Of a stretch of 64,000 bases of DNA, positions 1-8,524 are shown in pieces; position 1 is the stretch's first letter, and every line of letters begins with the position of its first letter. The position numbers were made by a program, and so were the translations under genes. Source of the stretch: Paenibacillus catalpae (GTDB lineage: Bacteria > Bacillota > Bacilli > Paenibacillales > Paenibacillaceae); contig NZ_FOMT01000001.1 of assembly GCF_900112695.1 (NCBI RefSeq), forward strand, positions 1,722,083-1,786,082, written 5' to 3'. The notes beneath the pieces were generated by a model. The model was not told the origin of the DNA and searched no databases. It worked only from the letters and a program-made list of their open reading frames with translations.

Positions 1-428
1 AGCGAAGGAACCTGCTGCTTTGCGAATTCTTCTCGCGCATACATTGGATAATGCTTGTTGAACCAGGAGCCCGCATCAAGCTGCTTGACCTGATCAAGCG
101 TCATTTCCGCTATTTTGCCCTTTGCGTTGGTCGTGCGGTTAACGGTATCATCATGCATCGCGATAATGTGGCCATCCTTGGTCAGCTGCAGATCAATTTC
201 CAGATAATCCGCACCCGAATCTATAGCGCTGCGAAAGGAAGCAAGCGTATGCTCGGGGGCATAACCGGATGCGCCGCGATGCGCAATAATGGCCGAATGC
301 TTCGTAAACCGTTGACCTGCGGAAACGGCAGGATGCTCGGCCAAAGACAAGATAAGAACAAGGACAACAGCAATAAGCAAGCCATGCAGCATATAGAAAT
401 AAAAGGACGAAATTTCTTTCCTTCGCAT
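1..428 (-). CDS. Glycerophosphodiester phosphodiesterase, N-terminal part (cut by window edge)
   Basis: The minus-strand reading frame begins at 428 and runs off the window, giving about 142 residues. Translation shows an N-terminal hydrophobic anchor or signal peptide (about residues 12-35), then the GDPD signature [16 protein letters not shown], the metal-binding [10 protein letters not shown] and the catalytic [10 protein letters not shown]. These match the TIM-barrel glycerophosphodiester phosphodiesterases that hydrolyse deacylated phospholipid head groups to glycerol-3-phosphate and an alcohol; the N-terminus implies action at or outside the membrane. A GAAGGGAGG ribosome site lies about 8 bases before the ATG. 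The C-terminal half is not visible, so completeness cannot be judged. Confidence 0.9.
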   Translation of the reverse strand, partial: MRRKEISSFYFYMLHGLLIAVVLVLILSLAEHPAVSAGQRFTKHSAIIAHRGASGYAPEHTLASFRSAIDSGADYLEIDLQLTKDGHIIAMHDDTVNRTTNAKGKIAEMTLDQVKQLDAGSWFNKHYPMYAREEFAKQQVPS

Positions 429-498
429 TGCTGAACGCCTCCCTTCTGTTGCCCTTAACGTCTCACGGCATTTCCCTTTTTATGCGATTTCTCCCGAC

Positions 499-538
499 GA
501 AAAAAAGCTGCTCCCCGTAAAAAACGGAAAGCAGCTTC
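499..538 (-). terminator. Rho-independent terminator of the c-di-GMP/ThDP-enzyme operon
   Basis: Read on the minus strand, AAGCTGCT and a CCGT/ACGG inner helix pair across a T-rich loop and are followed by a run of T. It lies directly after the stop codon of the thiamine-diphosphate enzyme and closes the four-gene operon. Confidence 0.85.
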
Positions 539-548
539 ATGAATTCGA

Positions 549-2216
549 TTAGTAAGTCGCGCCTTGCAAAAACTTGACCCTCTCGCCCATCGGAGGAATT
601 TCATTACCCTCGACATTAATTTCGACCACTATCGGGCCTCTCGATTGGTCGAACCATTCCTTCGCAAGCTCCGGCCGGAGCTCGTCCAGCGATTCCGCCT
701 GCGCATAACGAATGCCAAGCGCTTTGGCAATATCCGCGATACTTGTCCGCTCTTGGGAGAAATCTTCCAGGCAGCGTTTGTACTGCATCATATGTCCATG
801 ATACACCATGCCAAGACGCGCATTATTTATGACAACGAACACAATCGGGAGATTGTATTCCTTAGCCGTCAGTACTTCCATGCCATGCATAAAGAAGCAG
901 CCGTCCCCGGTAACGCTGATCGTCGGACGATCCGGCTCCGCAAGCTGAGCGCCTAATGCTCCGCTAATGCCTGACCCCATACCGCCAAAATTAATATTGA
1001 TGTCAAAGGCCTGATTCTCGCGGATCACGAGATTCTGAATCGAATACGTCATAAATTCACCGATATCCACGTAATACCGTGCGTTGTCCGGAGCGATAAG
1101 ATTCAGCTGACGAATAGCCGATCTTGTACTCCAATCCTCCGTCCCCGGACCCGCAGTTTCCACTGCGGCAGCGGCTTCTTTATAGGCACTTGTTATTTCC
1201 TCAAGCTGTTCTTCCTGCACACCAGAGGTCAAGCGGTCAATCAATTGCCGGACGACCAGCTCAATATCCCCATGTACCGGATAATCCGTATCGAAGTTTT
1301 TGCCAAGCTCACGCTTGTCGTGATCAATATGGATAATCTGCTTGCCGTTCACCAGCCGCTCATCCCAGCTGCTCGTCGCGGACTCCCCTAACGCGGAGCC
1401 AACGATCATTAACAGATCATGTTGATTGCCGCGGAGATAGTCAACTGCAGAGTCATTGCTCGCCAATCCGTATACGCCAAGGGCAAGCGGATGATTTTCC
1501 GGGAATGCCCCTTTGCCGCGAGGGGTGGTAGCCACATGCCAACCCGTCAGCTCGGCAAACCGCCGCATCGTATCTTTAAATTGTTTGGAGCCATGACCTA
1601 GAAGTAAAGCTCCGCGGCGTCCCGCTTTCGCAATAGCAGCTGCCGCTGCTTCCACTTCAGCAAGAACAGGTTGAACTGGCTGCGTCAGAACAGCTGTTAC
1701 TATTTCCGGCTCCCCAATGTCCGTCATTTGCATATTAATCGGAATCGTAATATGTACCGGACCCGGTATCCCGCTGATTGCCGTGTTATAGGCTTCCGCC
1801 AGAACGCGCGGCAGCTCCTTGGGATCGGTAACGGTCTTGCTTAATTTGGTGACGGACGCGAAGATTGGATCGGCGTTAAGCTCCTGCCCTCCGCCCCGTC
1901 CGAATTTAGTTGTAGGAATAGCTCCTGTCAGGAAAATAACCGGAAGCTTCTCGCGCCATGCATTTGCAGCAGGTGTGACCAGATTGGTTGCGCCGGGACC
2001 GCTCGAACCGACACATACGGATGGAATACCTGTAATTCTTGTATAGGCTGCCGCCATATACCCTGAACTTGACTCATGCTTGGCTACAATGGATGTTAAT
2101 TCTGGAAGTTCATGCAAGCAATCATACAATGCATTGATAGAGCCCGCCGGGACTCCGAAAATGTACTTGACCCCTTGACTAACCAAAAATCTTAACCCCG
2201 CTTCAATTGCTCTCAT
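549..2216 (-). CDS. Thiamine-diphosphate-dependent enzyme, acetolactate synthase-like
   Basis: A 555-residue protein with the three-domain layout of the acetolactate synthase / 2-oxoacid decarboxylase superfamily. The N-terminal Pyr domain carries the cofactor-activating glutamate in AKHESSSGYMAAAYTR (about residue 47). A central domain follows, then a C-terminal PP domain with GDG (in VTGDGCFF) and NN (in VVINNARLGM), the classic ThDP/Mg motif. The family ligates or decarboxylates 2-oxoacids; the substrate cannot be read from sequence. It is the last gene of an operon whose other three members are second-messenger and phosphorelay proteins (25-base gap to the kinase gene), which is unusual for a housekeeping acetolactate synthase, and no ilvN-like small subunit is nearby. 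GAGGAG lies 6 bases before the ATG. Confidence 0.85.
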   Translation of the reverse strand: MRAIEAGLRFLVSQGVKYIFGVPAGSINALYDCLHELPELTSIVAKHESSSGYMAAAYTRITGIPSVCVGSSGPGATNLVTPAANAWREKLPVIFLTGAIPTTKFGRGGGQELNADPIFASVTKLSKTVTDPKELPRVLAEAYNTAISGIPGPVHITIPINMQMTDIGEPEIVTAVLTQPVQPVLAEVEAAAAAIAKAGRRGALLLGHGSKQFKDTMRRFAELTGWHVATTPRGKGAFPENHPLALGVYGLASNDSAVDYLRGNQHDLLMIVGSALGESATSSWDERLVNGKQIIHIDHDKRELGKNFDTDYPVHGDIELVVRQLIDRLTSGVQEEQLEEITSAYKEAAAAVETAGPGTEDWSTRSAIRQLNLIAPDNARYYVDIGEFMTYSIQNLVIRENQAFDININFGGMGSGISGALGAQLAEPDRPTISVTGDGCFFMHGMEVLTAKEYNLPIVFVVINNARLGMVYHGHMMQYKRCLEDFSQERTSIADIAKALGIRYAQAESLDELRPELAKEWFDQSRGPIVVEINVEGNEIPPMGERVKFLQGATY

Positions 2217-2241
2217 CTTATTCTCCTCTATCTATTTTTCC

Positions 2242-4032
2242 TTATTTCATCACGGTAAATTTAAATATAGAGCCTTCGCCTTCCGTTGATTCGAATGAAA
2301 TTTTTCCCCCGTGCATTTCTATTAGTTGCTTCGATATCGCAAGGCCAAGGCCAGTACCGTTAATTTGATTATTAACCTGGTAGAACTTAGTGAATATATT
2401 TTTCTGTTTCTCCATCGGGATCCCGATTCCGGTATCGATGACTTCGATAGTCATCCCGCCGGCTTCCATATACGCTTTAATCGTAATTTTACCTCTCTGA
2501 GGGGTAAATTTAATGGAATTGGAGAGCAGGTTCAATAGAATCTGCAGGATCCTCTCACGGTCCGCACGCATCGTTTTGCCCGCGTCGGCGTGAATTTCAA
2601 CGGCAAGCTCAAGCTTCTTCTTATTGATGAGAGAGTCAACAATATGCGTTGCTTCACGAATCATCTCTTCAAAATCAAATTCCGAGTAAGTAAGCTCGAA
2701 CTTCCCGTTCTCCATCTTGGCGAAATCAAGCAGCTCATTAACTTGATTCAGCAGGCGTTCAATGGATTTACCAGCCGTCTCAAGCAGATCGAGCTGGGAA
2801 TCATTGAGCTTGCCAAGCACTTCCTTCCGCAAAATATCAACTGTGCCTTTCACCGCCGTAATTGGCGTCCGGAGCTCATGTGACAGCGTTGCGATGAAAT
2901 CACTCTTCAGTTCGTTCAAGTACTCGAGCTCTTTCACAAGGCCTTCCAGCTTGAAGTTCGCCTGTTGCAGCTCCATCGAACGAACATTAACCGAATAGTC
3001 CAGATTCTCGGTATGGATCGCATTCGCAAGCGCAGTGGCGGTAACATCCGCAATGGATTGACAGAATTCAATCTCTCCCTGCTCATATTCACGGCACTTG
3101 TGCATCGTGGGGATGACGACATCGCCAAATACGCGATCCTTCGCCACTAACGGGATGATCAGCAGGCTCTTAATGTTGAACATCTCGCAAGCCCGGTGGT
3201 CCGGACGCGGATCCGCATAAACATCAGAGATCGCAACTGCTTTTTTCTCCGTTACAACCTCATAGAACAGCTTGTCTTTATCGATGCTCAGCTTGATTTC
3301 CTCGCGGTGTCTATTCTTCCATTCCTCTTCCGTTACGCTGACCGAGGAAATATGATAGGGCTCAATCGTACGGTCTTTCTCGTTATACAGATGGATGCCA
3401 ACCTCGTCAGAGCCTGTAGCCCGCTTCATATAATGGAAGCAGGTTTTCAGTACTTCGCGGACAGACAGCGACTTGGACAAAGCCTTTGTCGCATCAAGCA
3501 GCAGCTGCTGCTTGTCCACCAGGTTTTTCGTATTTTCGAACATTTGGATATTATGAATAGCAACGCTGACCATGTTGACGAACGCTTCCGTCACTTCAAT
3601 CTGCTCGCGCGTCAGATTCATCGGCTTGCCGAAATCATGAACAAATACAACTCCAAAGACAGCATCGTTCACAATAACCGGAATACCCAGGATGGATTGG
3701 ATCTTCATAAGGAGCTTCTTGTCATCGTCAATCCGTTCATCAATACTGGTATCCCCGATATAATCGCTTGCTCTTCTCTCAAGAATATCCCGGACGAAGC
3801 TGTCCTTCTGCGGATCAATCAGCAGTTCCGTAATATCGATGGACATCTTGTTTCCTTTGTAACCAATAAACGTGCCGTCAGGCTGCTTGAGGAAAAAGCC
3901 GACCAGATCCGCCTGCGTAATTTCACTTGCGATCGCATCAACGAATACCTGCAAAATATCGGAAAGCTCAAATTGCGAATTGATTACTTTCGTCATCAGA
4001 AACAATTTCTTGAAGCTCTTTAATTCCATCAT
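2242..4032 (-). CDS. Soluble sensor histidine kinase with two GAF domains
   Basis: A 596-residue protein without membrane segments. Two GAF-like sensor modules occupy about residues 20-165 and 180-340. A coiled-coil linker leads to HisKA with the phospho-acceptor box FIATLSHELRTP (His about residue 385), followed by an HATPase_c domain with N, G1 (DTGIGIP) and G2 (GTGLGLAISKQ) boxes. It should autophosphorylate on histidine in response to a cytoplasmic or redox/ligand signal sensed by GAF. It lies 22 bases after the REC-GGDEF gene, whose receiver domain is the obvious partner; no other receiver gene is in the operon. A weak AGGTGA site precedes the ATG. Confidence 0.92.
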   Translation of the reverse strand: MMELKSFKKLFLMTKVINSQFELSDILQVFVDAIASEITQADLVGFFLKQPDGTFIGYKGNKMSIDITELLIDPQKDSFVRDILERRASDYIGDTSIDERIDDDKKLLMKIQSILGIPVIVNDAVFGVVFVHDFGKPMNLTREQIEVTEAFVNMVSVAIHNIQMFENTKNLVDKQQLLLDATKALSKSLSVREVLKTCFHYMKRATGSDEVGIHLYNEKDRTIEPYHISSVSVTEEEWKNRHREEIKLSIDKDKLFYEVVTEKKAVAISDVYADPRPDHRACEMFNIKSLLIIPLVAKDRVFGDVVIPTMHKCREYEQGEIEFCQSIADVTATALANAIHTENLDYSVNVRSMELQQANFKLEGLVKELEYLNELKSDFIATLSHELRTPITAVKGTVDILRKEVLGKLNDSQLDLLETAGKSIERLLNQVNELLDFAKMENGKFELTYSEFDFEEMIREATHIVDSLINKKKLELAVEIHADAGKTMRADRERILQILLNLLSNSIKFTPQRGKITIKAYMEAGGMTIEVIDTGIGIPMEKQKNIFTKFYQVNNQINGTGLGLAISKQLIEMHGGKISFESTEGEGSIFKFTVMK

Positions 4033-4054
4033 AATTATTCACCTGTCCATCCGT

Positions 4055-4951
4055 TTAATAGATCGTGATCTGATTTTTGCCGCTTTGTTTGGAACGCAGC
4101 AAGGCTCGATCGGCAAAGCCTATTATCTGTTCAAAGGAATCATGATTAGAGCTCTTCGTAACTCCGATGCTGACTGATGCTTTAGCCCCTTGTTCCACCA
4201 GCGAGCCGATAGCCAGCTCATTCACCGTTCGGATAATCTCCTGCGCGGTTTCAACGGCCACATCTCCCTCGTGCAGCAGCACAAGAAACTCGTCTCCGCC
4301 AAAACGGAAAGCAAGATCACTCTCAGGTGTTATCGCTTTCTGGATGATAGCAGCAATCTCTTTCAGCACTTGATCGCCTACAAGATGGCCATAGGTATCA
4401 TTGATGGATTTGAAATTATCCATATCGATCATAAGCATTGCGCCAAAATCCGATAAGCTAACCGATGATTCTAATAAGACTTCGTTGAGATACATCCGGT
4501 TATAGAGTCCGGTCAAGGCATCGGTATTAGCCCTCTCGGACAGCTTTTCCGTGGCGCTTATTAACCGCTCAAGCTTTTGCTTTTGCCCCAAGGCAAAGTT
4601 CACCTTCATCTCGAGCAGGTCAAGATCGTAAGGCTTGGTCAGATAATCGAAGGCGCCAAGCTGCAGGCCTTGCAATATATCCTTCTTCTGCACGTTTGCA
4701 GACAAGAAGATGACCGGTGTATCAAACCCTTCCCGGCTCATCCACTGCTTGCAGACGTCAAAGCCCGACATATCAGGCATCATCACGTCCAGCAAAATGA
4801 GATCCGGTCGAACCTCATCGTACATCGCTAATGCTTCAGAGCCGCACTCTGCCGTATGTATGCTGTAATTTAAAGAGTTCAAAAATATACGAAGAATCTG
4901 TACATTATGCGGTTCATCGTCTACGATGAGTATCTTTTCACGCAATGACAT
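4055..4951 (-). CDS. Response regulator with diguanylate cyclase (REC-GGDEF) output
   Basis: A 298-residue REC-GGDEF protein. The receiver domain (about 1-120) has the acidic pocket (IVDDE), the phospho-acceptor Asp in LILLDVMMPDMSG and the conserved Lys in YLTKPYD. The GGDEF domain (about 140-298) carries an intact active site FRFGGDEFLVLL and so should make c-di-GMP from two GTP. The usual product-inhibition site RxxD, which lies directly before the signature, reads PESD here: the Arg is replaced by Pro, so primary I-site feedback is probably lost. It is flanked by an HD-GYP gene and a histidine kinase gene with about 21-base gaps, so synthesis and breakdown of the messenger are co-expressed. 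Confidence 0.94.
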   Translation of the reverse strand: MSLREKILIVDDEPHNVQILRIFLNSLNYSIHTAECGSEALAMYDEVRPDLILLDVMMPDMSGFDVCKQWMSREGFDTPVIFLSANVQKKDILQGLQLGAFDYLTKPYDLDLLEMKVNFALGQKQKLERLISATEKLSERANTDALTGLYNRMYLNEVLLESSVSLSDFGAMLMIDMDNFKSINDTYGHLVGDQVLKEIAAIIQKAITPESDLAFRFGGDEFLVLLHEGDVAVETAQEIIRTVNELAIGSLVEQGAKASVSIGVTKSSNHDSFEQIIGFADRALLRSKQSGKNQITIY

Positions 4952-4972
4952 ACTCCAACTCTCTTTCCGATT

Positions 4973-6019
4973 TCATTCACCTAGGGTTAAGGTTCTCATC
5001 GTCATTTGCTCGTCGATGATGTCAAGAAACAGATTGACGAGCTGTTCATCAAACTGTGTATTTGCATTTGTTATTAATTGCTTCCTTACTTCATCCACAT
5101 GCAAGGAACTTCGGTACACACGGGTTGAAGTCATCGCGTCGAAAGCATCAGCCAGGCTTACGATCCGGACAAGAAACGGGATTTCATCACCCTTGAGTCC
5201 ATCAGGATAACCTCTCCCGTCAATCCGCTCATGATGCCATCTGACAATAGGCAGAATGTCCTGTACTTCCGGCAAATCCTTCAGCAGTTCATAACCTATA
5301 GCCGGATGCTGGCGGATGACGCCAAACTCCTCGTCCGTCAGCCTGCCGGGCTTCATCAGAATATGATCCGGAATCGCAAGCTTGCCGATATCATGCAGGA
5401 GAGCCGCCACCTTCAGCAGCTCAAGCTCAGACGGGCTAAGGCCAATCTTTTCTCCAAGCAATAAGGAATAAAAGGCGACATTATAGCAATGGTCCACCGT
5501 AAAGCTGTCCTTCATCCGCAGCGTATTAAACAGGCTCTCGTAAGACTGCTCTTTCAGAAATTGCTTGCGGAAGTAGATCTTGTCGATGAGCTGATCCATA
5601 TGCAATTTGTTAATTCGGCAAATTTGAAGCTCTTCAGGTGTCAATGATCGCTGAGTTTGAAAACAGAGCAGGAGTGTGCCATACGTTGAATTACGTTTAA
5701 TATGGAAGGGATATATGGTGTGAAAAGACGTCTTCTCAAGCGAGATTCCGTCTATCTTATCATCTTGTCGAAGTGGTCTTCCATCCGGGATACGCTCGAA
5801 GAAATCAGCCTCAACCGCCAGCTGTTGAAGCTGATTCGTATCCACTTGCAGCATATTATAGGTATACGCTGCAGGCTCCTGACGCTGTGAATCTTCCATT
5901 AGAAACAGGCAAATATGCTCACAGCCGATCGTCTCTTTTAAAAAATGGCCAAGAAGCCCCATTGAATCAAAGATGGAGTTTGAGTTAATGACGCTCTTGA
6001 AAAATACCGAATTTTGCAT
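4973..6019 (-). CDS. GAF-like / HD-GYP c-di-GMP phosphodiesterase
   Basis: A 348-residue protein, first gene of the operon. Residues 1-150 look like a divergent GAF-type sensor. Residues about 165-340 form an HD-GYP domain with the metal-binding HDIGK, a second HP pair (RQHPAIGYELL), the HHERIDGRGYPDGL signature and the downstream LADAFDAMTS motif. All key residues are present, so linear breakdown of c-di-GMP to pGpG or GMP is expected. Combined with the following REC-GGDEF and GAF kinase genes, the operon encodes both arms of c-di-GMP turnover. I find no convincing promoter in the 120 bases upstream. Confidence 0.93.
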   Translation of the reverse strand: MQNSVFFKSVINSNSIFDSMGLLGHFLKETIGCEHICLFLMEDSQRQEPAAYTYNMLQVDTNQLQQLAVEADFFERIPDGRPLRQDDKIDGISLEKTSFHTIYPFHIKRNSTYGTLLLCFQTQRSLTPEELQICRINKLHMDQLIDKIYFRKQFLKEQSYESLFNTLRMKDSFTVDHCYNVAFYSLLLGEKIGLSPSELELLKVAALLHDIGKLAIPDHILMKPGRLTDEEFGVIRQHPAIGYELLKDLPEVQDILPIVRWHHERIDGRGYPDGLKGDEIPFLVRIVSLADAFDAMTSTRVYRSSLHVDEVRKQLITNANTQFDEQLVNLFLDIIDEQMTMRTLTLGE

Positions 6020-6142
6020 GCTTCAACCTCTATTTCTCAATAATACATGAAGCTTTAATCCTTATTTCATTCGACATATAGTTATTTTCTCCTCTATTTG
6101 TATAGAAAAAATTGTCGTTTCCTGCAAAGCTGATATATCGGC

Positions 6143-6817
6143 CTATTCTCTTGCCTCTTCCCTTAACGGCATCGCATCTACCGGAATATGTTTCAGCGGT
6201 ATTAATTGAGCTTCAAAGCTTCCTTCGTAATGGAAAACCGTGCCGAATACGGGGTTAGTCACAAGCACGTTAATCCGGTATTTCTTCATGTCTTCGTCAT
6301 ACCATTCCATGACATCGGCCGTTCCGGTCAGCTGCGGCGGACAGGTAAATTGAATCAGCCCTTCGTAAAAACGCTGGTCGCCCGAGCGGATCCGGATTCC
6401 TCCATTGCTTGCTGCCGTAATGTCCAAGTCTACCGCCAAATGCTGTTTGTTTCCTAAATAATCAACGATTCTTTCCCTCTCCGTGCTGTAAATCATTGTC
6501 GCGTCAAAATGCCGAACAGCCCGCTTGAATTGAAACTTGCGGATCCAGGTTACGGTCTCCCTGCCATGACCATCCTGATACGCATAATTCTCAATCGTAA
6601 AAGGTATGCTGCGGCCGCCTTGCGGGAACATGATATGCCGCGATGCTCCGACAGCGAGCGGTAAAGCTGCCCACTTCGCAAACCAGATCCGGTCCATCAC
6701 GCCTTGACCGATGGATGCGACATGATCCTTGCTGCTGAATCCAAACCGCTCCTGAATACGCGGATGGAGATTTTCGAATTGCGCGCCTAGAACTTGTTCA
6801 TAGATGGATCTGGTCAT
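6143..6817 (-). CDS. DUF4166 domain protein
   Basis: A 224-residue protein whose sequence (SIYEQVLG near the N-terminus, then an all-beta body) resembles the DUF4166 family found in Bacillus and Paenibacillus, often near DoxX-like or short-chain dehydrogenase genes. No signal peptide, membrane segment or recognised catalytic motif. An upstream ATG in the same frame (6847) would overlap the previous gene by more than 30 bases. The chosen ATG overlaps the previous stop as ATGA and has AAAGGGG about 10 bases before it. This points to translational coupling with the SRPBCC/DoxX protein and a shared process. Function unknown; family call from memory. Confidence 0.7.
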   Translation of the reverse strand: MTRSIYEQVLGAQFENLHPRIQERFGFSSKDHVASIGQGVMDRIWFAKWAALPLAVGASRHIMFPQGGRSIPFTIENYAYQDGHGRETVTWIRKFQFKRAVRHFDATMIYSTERERIVDYLGNKQHLAVDLDITAASNGGIRIRSGDQRFYEGLIQFTCPPQLTGTADVMEWYDEDMKKYRINVLVTNPVFGTVFHYEGSFEAQLIPLKHIPVDAMPLREEARE

Positions 6818-7749
6818 TTCTTCATTTCCCCTTTCTTCCGTATGCAATTACTAGCGTTAGGCAGCTCCCGGCAGGTCCACATGCCCGTCAAACCGAGTCC
6901 AATCATCGCGGCACTAAGTACTAACGGATTAAAAGGCTCCGCCAAGAGAGAAGATCCGCCAACTAATGCACCTGCAGTAAGGCCTAGCAATCCGATAAGC
7001 TGTAGCCCATAGATCCACTTCGAGCGGTGATAATGGAGCAGGAGAAGTCCGAGAAGAATCTCTGCTCCACCCAGCCATTGCAAGGCAATCAGTTCAGTCC
7101 CCTGAAATATGTTCATGCTTTGCATAACGGCAAGCTCACCGGCTTCCGGAAACATCCATTTCGGAATGAGGCCTTCATACAGCCATAGAAAACTTAATAT
7201 TGCTGTACTTAAGTAATGGAGCATGATCCGCTGAAGACTGACTGACGGAGGAATTTGCTTCTCCAGCCATAACCGCAGAATATCAAAGCTTAAGGCGGTA
7301 GCCCATCCGAACAAAGGCCGGAACAGCAGCCGGTCGAACCATTGTCCAGGTATTCCAAACCGGGTTGCGTAATCATATTTGGTAAGGAAAGTAACGGAGT
7401 CCGCGTTCGGCCGGTATTGCCAGTAACCCGCCCCATGACGGATTAATGAAATCGGCTGCTCCGAGCCAAAGGCAAGCGTGGATAACCTACCTCCTGTCTC
7501 GCTATGAACGGATGATTTCGTGCGACCGGTTCCGCTTATTTGAAGTCCAAAGCCGATACGGGTCTCATACAAGAATGCTTGCGGACTATTCCCGGATTTG
7601 CGCGGCAAATAGGTGATCTTGGAAAATCGCAGATCCCACTGCTCATGCAATTCAGCGGTCTGGGTATAAGCCCACAGCTTCTCCAAGTCCGCGTGAATGT
7701 TCAGCTCTACATAGATTGGTTTTCGTTTCAGGTTTCGTTTCATGCACAT
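6814..7749 (-). CDS. SRPBCC-like domain fused to a DoxX-like membrane domain
   Basis: A 311-residue protein with two parts. Residues 1-160 resemble a START/SRPBCC ligand-binding fold (PIYVELNIHADLEKLWAYT opening, typical of cyclase/dehydrase-like proteins). Residues 175-300 contain about four hydrophobic helices with a DoxX-like pattern. The fused form suggests binding of a hydrophobic ligand near the membrane, but no substrate can be inferred. The stop overlaps the start of the DUF4166 gene (ATGA). Start choice between 7749 and 7743 is uncertain; GGGAG is near both. Confidence 0.72.
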   Translation of the reverse strand: MCMKRNLKRKPIYVELNIHADLEKLWAYTQTAELHEQWDLRFSKITYLPRKSGNSPQAFLYETRIGFGLQISGTGRTKSSVHSETGGRLSTLAFGSEQPISLIRHGAGYWQYRPNADSVTFLTKYDYATRFGIPGQWFDRLLFRPLFGWATALSFDILRLWLEKQIPPSVSLQRIMLHYLSTAILSFLWLYEGLIPKWMFPEAGELAVMQSMNIFQGTELIALQWLGGAEILLGLLLLHYHRSKWIYGLQLIGLLGLTAGALVGGSSLLAEPFNPLVLSAAMIGLGLTGMWTCRELPNASNCIRKKGEMKK

Positions 7750-7835
7750 CCCGCTCCCTTCCCCTACATTCTAGGACGGGACGCGGGAACCCGACAGTTC
7801 TAACTTTTGTAGAACCCGGCCTTTATCCGTGCACG

Positions 7836-7867
7836 CAAAAAGAGCGCTGCCCATAGGCAGCGCTCTT
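7836..7867 (-). terminator. Terminator after the response regulator gene
   Basis: An 11-bp perfect stem (AGAGCGCTGCC with its complement, 4-base loop) followed on the minus strand by TTTTTGC. It closes the GNAT-peptidase-kinase-regulator operon and separates it from the SRPBCC/DoxX gene. Confidence 0.9.
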
Positions 7868-7879
7868 GAGCTGTAGAAG

Positions 7880-8509
7880 TTATTTAGGAGGAAGCAGGCC
7901 TCTGCGCCGGACCTTTTCCACCGCTTCCTTACGGCTTGTAACGCCAAGCTTTTTCAGCATTTTGTTCACTTGGTTCTTCAAGGTGCTTTCCGTCTTGTAC
8001 AGCTTCTTCTCCATCTGCGGCTGTGTGTAGCCTTGTTCGATTAATTCGAACACTTCCCGCTCTGCAGCGGTGAGTTGCTTCAGCTGCTCTTCCCGCTTCA
8101 GTCTGGCATAATCCTTCAAAAGTGCGTCCATAGCCCGGGGATGCTGATAAGCATTCCTTATCGCATGAGGAAGCTCCTTGTAATTCGTCTTTTCCACATA
8201 ATTCACGGCCCCCGCCGTAAAAGCCTGCATAATGATTGATTCATCCTTCATCGACGTCAGCATAATAATCCTCGCCGGATGAATATCGTTCAGCTCAATG
8301 GCCGTATAAATGCCTTCCTCATTGTAATCCGTCAGCTGAATATCCAGCAATACAACATCAAAATCCAGCTGCCTGGCTTTCTCAATGGCTTCACGGGAGG
8401 AAGTCGCTGAGCCTGCTACCTCAAGATCCGGTTCGCTGTTCAGATAAGTGGTCATCGCCCGGATCCAGTCGGGATCATCTTCGACGAGAAAGATTTTGAT
8501 TGTTGTCAT
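7880..8509 (-). CDS. LuxR/NarL-type response regulator
   Basis: A 209-residue regulator. The receiver domain (about 1-125) shows the acidic pair in LVEDDPDW, phospho-acceptor Asp in VVLLDIQLTDYNEEG, Thr in MLTSMKDE and Lys in YVEKTNYKE. A C-terminal helix-turn-helix (about 145-205) of the LuxR class follows (LTAAEREVFELIEQG, ESTLKNQVNKMLKKLGV). The start has AGGAGG 8 bases upstream. It follows its kinase gene by 15 bases, so the pair forms a two-component system. Target genes are unknown. Confidence 0.92.
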   Translation of the reverse strand: MTTIKIFLVEDDPDWIRAMTTYLNSEPDLEVAGSATSSREAIEKARQLDFDVVLLDIQLTDYNEEGIYTAIELNDIHPARIIMLTSMKDESIIMQAFTAGAVNYVEKTNYKELPHAIRNAYQHPRAMDALLKDYARLKREEQLKQLTAAEREVFELIEQGYTQPQMEKKLYKTESTLKNQVNKMLKKLGVTSRKEAVEKVRRRGLLPPK

Positions 8510-8524
8510 TCTGTGATCCTCCTG

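Noticed and set aside
3196..4023. 275-codon plus-strand open frame
   Set aside because: Antisense shadow of the GAF-GAF histidine kinase gene, whose domains are unambiguous.
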